A stretch of 64,000 bases of DNA from contig JBPOJF010000011.1 of assembly GCA_052033915.1 (NCBI GenBank), forward strand, positions 1-64,000, in the 5' to 3' direction. Numbering within the stretch: position 1 is the first letter of the stretch; each line of letters opens with the position of its first letter. Below, one piece after another: positions 42,797-51,495 of this stretch. A program made the position numbers and the translations under genes. The notes below the pieces were generated by a model, which saw only the letters and a list, made by a program, of their open reading frames with translations, ran no database searches and was not told the origin of the DNA. The DNA is from CALMZY01 sp052033915. GTDB taxonomy: Bacteria > Verrucomicrobiota > Kiritimatiellia > CAIQIC01 > JAGNIJ01.

Positions 42797-43962
42797 AGGA
42801 TTCCCTCCTCTTTTGCCGCCGCGATGATCAGGCCCGCCGCCCGGGCCAGGTCGCTCTTCGAATGCTCCAGCGTGATGGACAGCCGCAACCGCGCCGAGCC
42901 TTGCGGAACGGTCGGAGGCCTGATGGCGACCGCCAGGATGCCGGCGGCCCGCAGCCGTTCGGCAAGGGCCAGGGCCTTCGCGTTCTCGCCCACGACAATC
43001 GGGACGATCTGGCTGGCCGACTGAAGGGTGTCCAGTCCCGCGTCCTTCAGGCGGCTTCGGAATGCCTCCGCGCGCTTGAGCAGTTCGCCGCCCATCTCCG
43101 GGGAGGCTTGCAGGATTTCCAGCGCGGCGATGGACGAAGCGACGACAGAAGGGGGCAGTGCGGTTGTGTAAATCAATGACCGGGCCCGGTTCACCAGCAG
43201 TTCCCGCATTGAAACGGAGCAGGCGACGAATCCTCCGTAGCTTCCCGCGGCCTTGCTGAGCGTTCCCATCGAAAGGTTCACGGACGATTCGAGACCGTGT
43301 TCGCGGACAAGTCCGCCGCCGCAGGGCCCGAAGACGCCTGTCGCGTGCGCCTCGTCCACCATCAGCATGGCCCCGTATCGTGCCGCCGCGGCGGCGATCT
43401 CCGGAAGCGGCGCAAGGTCGCCGTCCATGCTGAATACGGATTCGGTGACAACCAGCCGGCGCCCGCCGGATGTCTTTGCGAGCAGTTCCTCGAGATGCCG
43501 GACATCGTTGTGGCGGAACCGCAGGAGCGTGGCGCGGCTGAGCGTGACGGCATCGATCAGGCTGGCGTGTACGAGTTTATCGGCCAGGACCGTGTCGTCG
43601 CGGCCCACGACGGAGGGAATAATGCCGGCATTGGTCAGAAATCCGCTGCCGAACAGCAGCGCGGCGGGATAGCCCTTGAAGTGGGCGACTCGCTGTTCGA
43701 ACTCCTCATGGAGGGGAAGGGTCCCGGTGACCAGCCGGGACGCCGTGGCGCCCGCGCCGTATTCATCGAGCGCAAGTTTCGCGGCGGAAACGACGCGGGG
43801 ATGCTTCGAAAGTCCCAGGTAATCGTTGCATGAGAAATTCAGGATTTCGCGTCCATCGAGGCATAGCTTGCCGCCGGAGCCGGGATAGATGGAGGTCCGG
43901 CGCTCCGCGTGCTCCGCGCGGAGACCGGCCAGAAACTCTTCGATCCAGGACACCCGGTTCAT
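42793..43962 (-). CDS. bioF: 8-amino-7-oxononanoate synthase
   Basis: 389 residues. NFSCNDYLGLSKHPRV, GAGATASRLVTGTLPLHEEFE, MVDEAHATGVFGPCGGG and the PLP lysine in MGTLSKAAGSYGGF identify BioF, which condenses pimeloyl-ACP with alanine. An in-frame GTG at 44001 lies inside the palindrome of the divergent promoter region, so the ATG at 43962 is preferred and gives the family's usual length. It heads the leftward operon bioF, bioHC, bioD, rlmN, bioA. Confidence 0.95.
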   Translation of the reverse strand: MNRVSWIEEFLAGLRAEHAERRTSIYPGSGGKLCLDGREILNFSCNDYLGLSKHPRVVSAAKLALDEYGAGATASRLVTGTLPLHEEFEQRVAHFKGYPAALLFGSGFLTNAGIIPSVVGRDDTVLADKLVHASLIDAVTLSRATLLRFRHNDVRHLEELLAKTSGGRRLVVTESVFSMDGDLAPLPEIAAAAARYGAMLMVDEAHATGVFGPCGGGLVREHGLESSVNLSMGTLSKAAGSYGGFVACSVSMRELLVNRARSLIYTTALPPSVVASSIAALEILQASPEMGGELLKRAEAFRSRLKDAGLDTLQSASQIVPIVVGENAKALALAERLRAAGILAVAIRPPTVPQGSARLRLSITLEHSKSDLARAAGLIIAAAKEEGIL

Positions 43963-43998
43963 AGGTCCGAATGTAAACGGTTCGTGGACACTTTTCGA

Positions 43999-44013
43999 CA
44001 CTTATGATAAGTG
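43999..44013. promoter_or_regulatory. Candidate biotin-operon operator
   Basis: CACTTATGATAAGTG is a perfect palindrome (7-bp arms, central G) in the 59-base space between the divergent bioF and bioB starts. The core TTATGATAA resembles the BioR site TTATMKATAA, one base shorter. No BirA-type TTGTAAAC...GTTTACAA site is present. A regulator gene is not in the window. Confidence 0.55.
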
Positions 44014-44021
44014 ACCCGTGC

Positions 44022-44999
44022 ATGAATTGGAACGAACTCAGCGCTAAGATTCTCGCAGGAAGACCGATGTCCAGGGATGAGGGGATGCAGATCCTTCGCT
44101 CGTCGGATGATGAGCTTCTGGCGCTTCTGCAAGCCGCCTTCGATGTCCGTCGGGCCTATTTCGGCCGCCGGGTGAATCTGCATGTCATTCAGAACGTGAA
44201 AAGCGGGCTGTGCAGCGAGGACTGCGCGTTCTGTAGCCAGGCGGCCGTTTCTTTGAGTTCGATCGAGCGGTATTCCATGCAGTCGCCGGAGGAAATCGTG
44301 GACGGCGCGAAGCGGGCGGACGAACTCGGCGCTGTGAAGTACTGCATGGTCGCCAGCTCGCGCGGTCCTTCGCAGGCGGAGTTGACGGTCTTGTGCGACG
44401 CGCTTCGACGGATCAAGGCCCGCTCGAAACTGCATCTGTGCGTGTCGCTGGGGTTTCTGGATGAGGAGGAGGCGCGCCGCTTGAGGGCGGCGGGCGCGGA
44501 CCGGATCAACCATAACCTGGAAACGTCGCGCCGGTTCTTTCCCTCGATCTGCCGGGCCCACGGTTACGATGACCGCATCCGGACCATCCGCAACGCGCAG
44601 GCCGCGGGACTTGAAATTTGCTCGGGCGGGCTCGTGGGCATGGGCGAAACGCTGGAGGACCGGGTGGATCTTGCGCTGGAGTTGCGGGAGTTGAAGGTCA
44701 ATTCCATCCCGGTCAACTTCTTCAATCCGCGCGCGGGCACGCCGCTGGAGAAGGTCGTGAAGATCAAGCCGGGCGACTGCCTGCGCGCGCTGGCGATGTT
44801 TCGGATGAGCAACCCCGCGTGCGACATACGCGCCGCGGGCGGCCGTGAGGCCTGTATCGGCCATTTGCAGCCCTTGGTTCTGTATGCGGCCAATTCCATT
44901 TTCACGGAAGGCTACCTCACGACGCCGGGGCAGGGGTATTTCCGGGACCGCGCGATGATCGAGGACGCCGGCTTCGAGGTCGCGGCCATCGAGGCGTGA
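44022..44999 (+). CDS. bioB: Biotin synthase
   Basis: 325 residues. The radical-SAM cluster motif is CSEDCAFCSQA (C-x3-C-x2-C); further BioB motifs are VASSRGPS, NHNLETSRRFFP, ICSGGLVGMGE and IPVNFFNPRAGTP. It inserts sulfur into dethiobiotin, the final step of the pathway encoded to the left. An in-frame upstream ATG (44004) falls inside the divergent palindrome; 44022 is used. Confidence 0.95.
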   Translation: MNWNELSAKILAGRPMSRDEGMQILRSSDDELLALLQAAFDVRRAYFGRRVNLHVIQNVKSGLCSEDCAFCSQAAVSLSSIERYSMQSPEEIVDGAKRADELGAVKYCMVASSRGPSQAELTVLCDALRRIKARSKLHLCVSLGFLDEEEARRLRAAGADRINHNLETSRRFFPSICRAHGYDDRIRTIRNAQAAGLEICSGGLVGMGETLEDRVDLALELRELKVNSIPVNFFNPRAGTPLEKVVKIKPGDCLRALAMFRMSNPACDIRAAGGREACIGHLQPLVLYAANSIFTEGYLTTPGQGYFRDRAMIEDAGFEVAAIEA

Positions 45000-45017
45000 T
45001 GGAAGATTCGGGTCGGC

Positions 45018-45761
45018 ATGGATGTTGTCGAAATCCAGACGAAAAGCGCCTTGGTCCGATCCGGCATTCCGGGCGTAGGCTCTGTGATCAACCCCTATCT
45101 GGGTTGCGGCCACGGCTGCCGCTACTGCTATGCCGTGTTCATGCGCAGGCACTCCCGTCTTCACGCGCACGCCGCGTGGGGAAGCTTTGTTGAGGTGAAA
45201 GTCAATATCGTGGATGTCCTGCGCGCGGAACTGGCGAAGAAGCGCCATGTTGGCGCCGCGATGCTTTCCAGCGTCTGCGATCCGTACCAGCCTGTTGAGC
45301 TCCGGTACAGGCTGACCCGCGGTTGCCTCGAAGCGTTGCGGGAGTTCGGCTGGCGGATTGAAATCCTGACGCGGTCGCCGCTGGTCATGAGGGATGTCGA
45401 TATTCTGAAGACGAGCATCGGCGCTTCCGTGGGGTTCTCCATTCCGACCGATGACGACCGGGTCCGTAAAATCCTGGAGCCGAATTCCCCGCCGATCGGC
45501 AGTCGAATCGCGACGCTGAAGAAGCTGCGCGAAGCGGGAATCGACACGTGGGCGTTTATCGGACCGATCCTGCCGATGAATCCGAAGGCGCTTCACGACA
45601 TGGTCGCCCCGCACGTCTCGTCGGTGATCATCAGCGCGCTGAATTATCGGAGCCGGGTGGCCGGTGTTTTCAAGACATACGGTTGGGGATATGCGCTGGG
45701 GAACGACTATCAGAAGGGCGCGTGCGCGGAACTGAAGAAACTGTTTGGACGCATGGCGTAG
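45018..45761 (+). CDS. Radical-SAM protein of the SplB-like / Rv2578c-like group
   Basis: 247 residues. NPYLGCGHGCRYCYA supplies the C-x3-C-x2-C cluster motif. SSVCDPYQPVE and LTRSPLVMRDVDIL are typical of the spore-photoproduct-lyase-like radical-SAM group often annotated DNA photolyase-like or Rv2578c family; none has a settled function in vegetative bacteria. It starts 18 bases after bioB and could be cotranscribed with it. It ends 20 bases from the convergent nadA. Confidence 0.85.
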   Translation: MDVVEIQTKSALVRSGIPGVGSVINPYLGCGHGCRYCYAVFMRRHSRLHAHAAWGSFVEVKVNIVDVLRAELAKKRHVGAAMLSSVCDPYQPVELRYRLTRGCLEALREFGWRIEILTRSPLVMRDVDILKTSIGASVGFSIPTDDDRVRKILEPNSPPIGSRIATLKKLREAGIDTWAFIGPILPMNPKALHDMVAPHVSSVIISALNYRSRVAGVFKTYGWGYALGNDYQKGACAELKKLFGRMA

Positions 45762-45781
45762 ATCGAGCCGTGCGCGAGTCG

Positions 45782-46807
45782 TCATCCGATCGCGATCATG
45801 CGCTCGACGGACCGGTGCGCGCGAACCCGGATGTCCTCGGGCACTTCGATCGCGCGGCGGTTCAGCTTCAGCGAATTCAAGGTCTCGCGCAGGGTGATCC
45901 CGTTCATATGCGGGCAGCGGATGCTGCAAATGCGGACCATCTCCTTGTCCGGGCACTCCGCCGCGATATTGTCACCCATGCTGTGCTCGGTCAGGATGAG
46001 ATAGCGCTTTGCTTTCGATGCCTTCACGTACTTGACCATGGCCGTTGTGCTTCCCGTGAAGTCCGAGGCGGCAACCACCTCGGGACTGCATTCGGCATGG
46101 GAGAGGACGAGGACGTCCGGGAACTGCCGCCGCGCGTTCTTCACATCGTCCACGATGAACCGTTCGTGCACCTCGCATCGCGCGCGCCAGCCGAGCATCC
46201 AGGGCCCCGATTCCGGCGCTTTCTCGCCGCGATTCGGGAAGAAGATGTTCCAGCCCAGTCCCGCGGCGACGTTCCGCGCGAGGTATTCGTCGGGCAGGAA
46301 GATGACGCGATCGGTGTTCAGGGAACGGACAACGTTCACCGCGTTGCCGGACGTGCAGCAGACGTCGGTCTCGGCCTTCACATCGGCGTACGTATTCACG
46401 TACGTGACGACGGGGACGCCCGGAAACTGCTGTTTGAGCATCCTGACATCGTCGGCCGTGATCCCGGCGGCCAGCGAGCATCCGGCTTTTTCATCCGGCA
46501 GAAGCACGGTCTTCTTCGGGCTGAGGATCTTCGCGGTCTCCGCCATGAACTTCACGCCGCAGAACACGATCACGTCCGCGTCCGTCCGCGCGGCTTGACG
46601 GCTGAGTTCCAGGGAGTCGCCGGTGAAGTCGGGAACGGAATGGTAGAGCGCGGGCTCCATGTAGTTATGGGCGAGGATCACGGCGTTGCGCTCTTTCTTG
46701 AGGCGCATGATCTCATCGGCCAACTCGGCCTTGTCGCGCAGTTCCGCGTCGGGCACGACGTGGGCCAGTTTGGCCTTCATGATCTCGTACATCGAATCGA
46801 CAGACAT
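45782..46807 (-). CDS. nadA: Quinolinate synthase
   Basis: 341 residues. AVILAHNYMEPALYHSVPDFTGDSL, FCGVKFMAETAKIL, CCTSGNAVN, LPDEYLARNVAAG and the C-terminal ICSIRCPHMNGITL are diagnostic, including the three cluster cysteines. It condenses iminoaspartate with DHAP on a 4Fe-4S cluster to make quinolinate for NAD. GGAAGG precedes the ATG at 46807. No nadB or nadC is adjacent. Confidence 0.95.
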   Translation of the reverse strand: MSVDSMYEIMKAKLAHVVPDAELRDKAELADEIMRLKKERNAVILAHNYMEPALYHSVPDFTGDSLELSRQAARTDADVIVFCGVKFMAETAKILSPKKTVLLPDEKAGCSLAAGITADDVRMLKQQFPGVPVVTYVNTYADVKAETDVCCTSGNAVNVVRSLNTDRVIFLPDEYLARNVAAGLGWNIFFPNRGEKAPESGPWMLGWRARCEVHERFIVDDVKNARRQFPDVLVLSHAECSPEVVAASDFTGSTTAMVKYVKASKAKRYLILTEHSMGDNIAAECPDKEMVRICSIRCPHMNGITLRETLNSLKLNRRAIEVPEDIRVRAHRSVERMIAIG

Positions 46808-46894
46808 GGGGTTCACCTTCCAAAGAACATTAACGCAGTTGCGCGGAGGTTTCCACAGGGAATTCGGAACAGAGTCGGGGCGCGGTGAATAGAG

Positions 46895-46922
46895 ATCGCC
46901 ACCGGCTTGCGCCGGTGGCGAT
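46895..46922 (-). terminator. Strong hairpin between ornithine decarboxylase and nadA
   Basis: ATCGCCACCGGC (46895-46906), loop TTGC and GCCGGTGGCGAT (46911-46922) form a perfect 12-bp stem 15 bases beyond the decarboxylase stop. No T-run follows on either strand, so it may be a Rho-assisted terminator or a 3'-end stabiliser. Confidence 0.55.
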
Positions 46923-46937
46923 GAAGAGCAGCGCCGC

Positions 46938-48074
46938 CTACATGTTGATGTGCACGACCTTAGCCGGCGGGAAGCCGTTGAAGTACGTGGACGACGCGGC
47001 GCTGTAGGCTCCGATGTTCTCCGAATAGACCAGGTCGCCCAGCTTGAGATCGGGGAGTTGCTCGGCGAGGCTGATCGTGTCCAGCGCGTCGCAGGTCGGG
47101 CCGAACACGGAGCAGATCTGCGTCGGGCCTTTCTTGAACGCCTTCACCGGATACTTGCAGTGGTCGAAGATGATGCCGGAGTAGGTGTGGTAGACGCCGT
47201 CGTTAATGTAGTAACAGCGCTTGCCGTCGCGGTCGGCTTTGCCGATGACCTCGGCGACGACCGTGCCGGCGGTGGCGATCATGTAGCGGCCGGGTTCGGC
47301 GAGGATCGCGACCTTTTTCGGGAACAGCCGGTCAAACTCCGCGTTCAACGTCGCGGCCAGCTCCTTGAACGGGCGTACGTTCTTATCGTACGGCGCCGGG
47401 AATCCTCCGCCGATGTCGAGTTGGATCATCTTGTCGAACCCGCGCGACCAGGCCTCCTTGAAGATTCCCGAAGCGATGTGCAGGGCCTGCACATAATTCT
47501 GGAAGTTCGTTGTCTGGCTGCCGACGTGGAAGCTGATGCCTTCGACGGTCAGCCCGGCGTCGTGCGCGGCCTTGATGAGTCTCACCGCTTCGCCCGGGTT
47601 CGCGCCGAACTTCGACGACAGCTCGACCATCGCGCCCGTATTCGGGACCTTGATGCGGAGTATGAGGCCCGCGTGCGGCGCGTACTTCCTGATCTTGCGG
47701 ATTTCTTCGTAGTTGTCGTACGTCACCAGCGGCTTGTACGGGTCCAGCTCGATCAGCGTCTGGTTCGCCTTGATCGGATGCGCGTAGATGATCTTGTCCC
47801 AGATGAAGGCCTGCCGCTCCTTGGCCGGGAGTTTGCGGATATTGTCGTAGACCAGGTTGAATTCCGGCATGGAGGCCACGTCGAAACTCGCGCCGATCTT
47901 GTACAGCGTGCGGATGATTTCCGGCGCGGAGTTTGCCTTCACCGCGTAATACGCCTGCACGCGGGGAAGGAGCTTCTTGAACGTCCGGTAATTGCTCCGG
48001 ATGACGTCGTGGTCCACGATGAATACGGGCGTGCCGTATTTTTTGGCAATGGCTTTCAGTTGGGTGTGCTTCAT
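46938..48074 (-). CDS. Ornithine decarboxylase, alanine-racemase-fold type
   Basis: 378 residues. PLP lysine in YYAVKANSAPEI, ISFHVGSQT, DIGGGFP, EPGRYMIATAG and the active-site cysteine in FGPTCDALD place it among eukaryotic-type ODC/LysDC enzymes. FGPTCD is the ODC-like form. It would make putrescine from ornithine. Homospermidine synthase lies 51 bases upstream on the same strand and uses putrescine, supporting the substrate choice; lysine or dual specificity remains possible. Confidence 0.9.
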   Translation of the reverse strand: MKHTQLKAIAKKYGTPVFIVDHDVIRSNYRTFKKLLPRVQAYYAVKANSAPEIIRTLYKIGASFDVASMPEFNLVYDNIRKLPAKERQAFIWDKIIYAHPIKANQTLIELDPYKPLVTYDNYEEIRKIRKYAPHAGLILRIKVPNTGAMVELSSKFGANPGEAVRLIKAAHDAGLTVEGISFHVGSQTTNFQNYVQALHIASGIFKEAWSRGFDKMIQLDIGGGFPAPYDKNVRPFKELAATLNAEFDRLFPKKVAILAEPGRYMIATAGTVVAEVIGKADRDGKRCYYINDGVYHTYSGIIFDHCKYPVKAFKKGPTQICSVFGPTCDALDTISLAEQLPDLKLGDLVYSENIGAYSAASSTYFNGFPPAKVVHINM

Positions 48075-48125
48075 GGTTGCTCCTTGCGGACGCGGCGCCG
48101 CCGCGTCTGCGCGTTGTGCCCGGTT

Positions 48126-49583
48126 CTATTCCGCATCCGTGATCAGGAAGTTCTTGAACTGCCAGACATCCCGGCGGTCGATGCGCGGCTTGTTGTAGCC
48201 CTTGAAGTGATTCTCGTAATGCTTCAACGGCGTCCAATCCGAGGGGATGGACACGAACTTGCCGAGGTACGGCTTCGCGACCTTGAGGATGAAATCGTGC
48301 GGCAGGTCGTCAGGCACGCGGACGCCCTCGTTGGGATTCCGGATCATCCAGAGACTGCACGCCACCACCGAGATGGCGACCTGCATGGTCGTCGCGTTCT
48401 GGTGGGGCACCAGGCGCCGCGACTCCTGGATGCTGAGCATGCTGCCGGTCCACCACGAGTTGAACGGATGGCCCATCAGCAATGCGCCGAGGATATCCAC
48501 ACCGGACGTGATCTCGTCATTCATGATCCGGAGCTTCGGCTGGAGCTCGTAGTTGCGTCCGCGAAGCTCATGAAGCGAGGCGATCGCGGCGTCGCACGGG
48601 CAGTACGCGTAGTGAACGGTCGGCCGGTAGAGCGGCTTCTTGCCTTTCCAGACCGTCAGTCGGTCGGAGATGGTGAACGCTTCGCCGTGGCGCACGACCA
48701 TGCCGCGGATGGTGTAATGGGGTACCCAACTGGCGACCAGGGTGTTCATGCCCATGCGGGCGAGGCAAATCTGGTTCTTCGGCCCGCTCTTATGCCGGAA
48801 GGCGAGGGGCGGAAGCTCCTTCTCGTGTGTTCCCCAGCCCAGTTCGGACGTGGTGATGCCTTCCTCGCGGAATCCCTCGATGCTCCATGTGTTTACGAAC
48901 TCGTCCACCTGCTTCGGCTGGTCGCTGATCTGGGTGTCGCGTTCGCTCACATGGATGACTTTGACGCCGAGTTTCATGGCCAGTTCGTTGAACCGCAGGT
49001 CTTCCCTGAGGCGCTCGATTTCCCTGGCGCGCGAGCCCGTAACCTTCTTCTGGGCGAGGAGCCTGCCGCCGATATCCAGCAAGCCTTGTTTGACGAAATG
49101 CGAAATCAGCCCCGGATTGGCGCCGTGTTCGATCACGGCGGTAGAGCCCGATTGTTTCCATTTCGATGTCATGCGGCGGATTGCCATGTGCCGCCAGTAC
49201 AGCGTGCGTTCCTGCGGCGGCTTGTTGCGCGCGCCGGAATAAGGATCCCAGAGTTCGACGGAGGTGTTGACGTAAAGCACGCCGCGGTCGTGACACCACT
49301 GGAGAATTTCGCAGCAGTCGATGTTCCAGGCGAGGTCGATCAGCAGGTCGCCGGCCTTCAGGTATTTCGAGAGGACGGCCGACATGTTCTGCGGCGTGAT
49401 ACGCTGTTGGACGAACCGGAGTCCTTTCCTGACCCAGGGCGCGATGTCCTGGGTCTTGTCCTCGAAGTCCATGACGGTGACGTTCTGATACGGAACCTTC
49501 ATGAGCTTGAACAGGATGGGAACCGTACACTGCGAAACGGAACCGTAACCGATGATCAGAATCTTGCCGTTGAACTTCGTCAT
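48126..49583 (-). CDS. hss: Homospermidine synthase
   Basis: 485 residues, the family's usual length. The Rossmann start KILIIGYGSVSQCTVPIL, LIDLAWNIDCCEILQWCHDRGVLYVNTSVELWDPY and VIEHGANPGLISHFVKQGL are characteristic of bacterial saccharopine-dehydrogenase-like homospermidine synthases. It joins aminobutyl groups of putrescine with NAD as recycled cofactor to give sym-homospermidine. With the downstream decarboxylase it forms a two-gene polyamine unit. Confidence 0.92.
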   Translation of the reverse strand: MTKFNGKILIIGYGSVSQCTVPILFKLMKVPYQNVTVMDFEDKTQDIAPWVRKGLRFVQQRITPQNMSAVLSKYLKAGDLLIDLAWNIDCCEILQWCHDRGVLYVNTSVELWDPYSGARNKPPQERTLYWRHMAIRRMTSKWKQSGSTAVIEHGANPGLISHFVKQGLLDIGGRLLAQKKVTGSRAREIERLREDLRFNELAMKLGVKVIHVSERDTQISDQPKQVDEFVNTWSIEGFREEGITTSELGWGTHEKELPPLAFRHKSGPKNQICLARMGMNTLVASWVPHYTIRGMVVRHGEAFTISDRLTVWKGKKPLYRPTVHYAYCPCDAAIASLHELRGRNYELQPKLRIMNDEITSGVDILGALLMGHPFNSWWTGSMLSIQESRRLVPHQNATTMQVAISVVACSLWMIRNPNEGVRVPDDLPHDFILKVAKPYLGKFVSIPSDWTPLKHYENHFKGYNKPRIDRRDVWQFKNFLITDAE

Positions 49584-50005
49584 GATCTCAACACATCTCC
49601 TCGTTGTTCACTGTCTCTACGCGAGCGGGGCCTGACTCCAACCCCCTTAATAATTTTTGCATTCTGGGTACGCGAAAAAAGTCCGTCAAGATTGGAATTC
49701 AAATAGCGCGTAGAAAGTTCTCCTCTACGAAATCTCAGGGCCGGCAAGGCCTGGAAAGGTGATCGCGTTTTTCCCCAGGCATTGAAAGAAAGGAGAAGGG
49801 GGAGCGGATTCAGCAAAAGCAGCGCCAAGGGAACAGTTCTGTCTGTGCTGGCGCGCGCGGGCGGGTTCCCGAGCGAGCGTAGCCCGCGAGACCACCAAGG
49901 CACGGAGCGCATGAAGTCGGTGTTCTCGTAGAACGCCGGCTTGATGTGCGGAGTGGGTGGGTAGCTCCGAGGCCCGCGTCAGCGGGCCGAGGTCCGGACC
50001 CGACA
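49584..50005. other. 422-base region without a gene; two inverted repeats
   Basis: No supported coding frame. It contains an inverted repeat GCCTGG (49749-49754) / CCAGGC (49775-49780) and a hairpin GGCCCGC (49971-49977), loop GTCA, GCGGGCC (49982-49988), which lies 17 bases beyond the end of the Rhs-linked gene and may terminate it. A weak leftward promoter-like TTGACG (complement near 49688) could serve hss. Confidence 0.5.
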
Positions 50006-50542
50006 CTATTTCAGCGGCCCCTGCAATGTTTCCTGCGAAGTCGAATCCAACTGGGTCCTCTCCTTATCGGAAGCAAAACGTTTGTCTCTCGCCAAGGCTC
50101 GTGCAACGGTTCGCCTGCCATTAACAATAACGAAATCCTCTGGATCAAGGTCAAGAGAGTACACCTCACTCCACCATGGATGGGATTCCTTTGACCGGAA
50201 GAAAGAAGATGCAACATGATACGGCTTCCGCATTAAAAGCTGCACCCGCCCCTCTTTCTCGATCACTTCGAGCCGTTCCGCCTGAAAAATGTCCATTCGG
50301 AGATTCGTCAGAACGACGATGTTCGACTCGACGTTTTCTTGGAAAGAGTCGACAGAAGGCTGAACCAGTACGACATGACCGCTGTGCCCATCATGGGAAA
50401 TGACGCATTTACTCCATGAATGACATATTGCAGAGATCGCAGCTTCCTCAGCGACTCCCCTAAATGGAGCGAAAAGAACAAGCGTTGCTAAGACAACTTG
50501 ACGCAAGCTTGTCAGGGACGAGATGGAGGGATGACTAGTCAC
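50006..50542 (-). CDS. Exported partner encoded downstream of the Rhs tip (candidate immunity or accessory protein)
   Basis: 178 residues from a GTG whose bases overlap the end of the Rhs fragment (GTGACTAG). The start gives a signal peptide (SLRQVVLATLVLFAPFRGVAEEA). The mature part has two early cysteines (ICHSWSKC), HDGHSGHVVLV, and a mixed beta/alpha body with NIVVLTNLRMDIFQAERLEV and PWWSEVYSLDLDPEDFVIVNGRR. I recognise no family. A tight overlap after a polymorphic Rhs C-terminus is the classic place of an immunity gene, but here the partner is exported, so it may protect in the periplasm or be a secreted companion. Longer upstream starts are possible but overlap the Rhs frame deeply. 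Confidence 0.6.
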   Translation of the reverse strand: MTSHPSISSLTSLRQVVLATLVLFAPFRGVAEEAAISAICHSWSKCVISHDGHSGHVVLVQPSVDSFQENVESNIVVLTNLRMDIFQAERLEVIEKEGRVQLLMRKPYHVASSFFRSKESHPWWSEVYSLDLDPEDFVIVNGRRTVARALARDKRFASDKERTQLDSTSQETLQGPLK

Positions 50543-51218
50543 AGGGGGTTGTCTCCTTTGTGACCTTCCAATCCCACCAATCCCATACGACATCGTACAC
50601 TTTGGTTGGGCCAAAGTGCGTACACTCCTCTGTCTTGGTGCAGGTTCCGGTAATGGTTTCCGTCTTCCCTGCACAATCCTTTTTCTCGCATGTGCAGGTC
50701 CAAGAAGATTCACGGGCAGAGTCGCCCTCTTTGCACGTCGATTTAGGTGGCGGACATTGGGCAACAGGGCCATTACCCGCACAGTTTGAACCAGGGCCTT
50801 CGCCAGCTGGTGAGCCGAGGTTGCCACGACGGCCATCGATATCAACGTCGTTAGCTGGATTGTTGAAAAGGAAACTGAATAGGTTCATGGATTCAAACTC
50901 ACCCAAAGGCTCTCTGCTGATCCACCTCCCCTTTATTGGCGAGTAAAATCTGAAGCCGTAATACAGAAGGCCCACTTCCAGGTTGGCGTACTTGGTGCTG
51001 AAGCGGCAGGTGAAGTCATTCGCTTCTGTCCCGGAAGCGGCTGTGACGTTCCCGTACGGGTCGTAGCGATAATGGGCTGCGATGGCGCCGCAGGTTGTCA
51101 CGGAGTCCGTGAGTGGTTCTATGCGCGTGGCGTTCACTGGCTGGATATATAGCAGGTTTCGGGCGGTGGCTAAAGTGAATAGCGACGGTCTGACGCCGGC
51201 ATCCCGCGGCTTCGTCAA
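50535..51218 (-). pseudogene. Rhs-family C-terminal fragment with variable cysteine-rich tip
   Basis: 227 codons. AIAAHYRYDPYGNVTAASG, YYGFRFYSPIKGRWISREPLGE and FLFNNPANDVDIDGRRG are the Rhs core ending; full Rhs proteins exceed 1000 residues, so the N-terminal YD-repeat shell is missing. After DGRRG comes a variable tip of about 90 residues with ten cysteines (CTCEKKDC, CTKTEEC) and an aromatic VVWDWWDW. Only a TTG is available as a start, 55 bases past tRNA-Leu. It is best read as a displaced 3' Rhs cassette or remnant; the tip has no family I can name. Confidence 0.75.
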
Positions 51219-51272
51219 CGATCATTTTCAGGGCAGACCGTGGGTGTTGCGAACGCGTTCCAATGTTTGTTG

Positions 51273-51358
51273 TGGTGCCGGAGGAGGGAGTTGAACCCTC
51301 ACGCCCGTGAAGGCGCTGGATTTTGAGTCCAGTGCGTCTGCCATTCCGCCACTCCGGC
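51273..51358 (-). tRNA. tRNA-Leu (anticodon CAA)
   Basis: An 86-base class II tRNA with encoded CCA (complement of 51273-51275). The acceptor GCCGGAG pairs with CTCCGGC; the anticodon stem CTGGA/TCCAG encloses loop CTCAAAA with CAA as anticodon; a long variable arm (CGCCTTCACGGGCG) and a GTTCAAC T-loop are present. It reads the UUG codon. Confidence 0.95.
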
Positions 51359-51495
51359 CACTGAAGACCACTACTGTTCCGGCATTCAGCAGGATTCACC
51401 CGAAAAATCGTCCTGCGGGGTGTTGTGTCCGCCGAGCCGGCGAATTACTTAATAAACTTCGCGTGCGGGCGCAAGGCTATGTTGCAGGGTGACGA

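Noticed and set aside
43963..44021. BirA-type biotin operator
   Set aside because: No TTGTAAAC/GTTTACAA half-sites at the right spacing; only the CACTTATGATAAGTG palindrome stands out.
43959..45956. A 665-codon minus-strand frame over bioB and the radical-SAM gene
   Set aside because: Its translation is low-complexity Arg/Asp/Gln without family motifs; the opposite strand encodes BioB.
46950..49706. A 918-codon open frame on the plus strand
   Set aside because: It runs antisense through the ornithine decarboxylase and homospermidine synthase genes, whose motifs are unambiguous.
51273..51358. tRNA-Leu as an att site of an integrated island reaching to 50006
   Set aside because: No integrase and no duplicated tRNA 3' end were found on the other side; adjacency alone is not enough.
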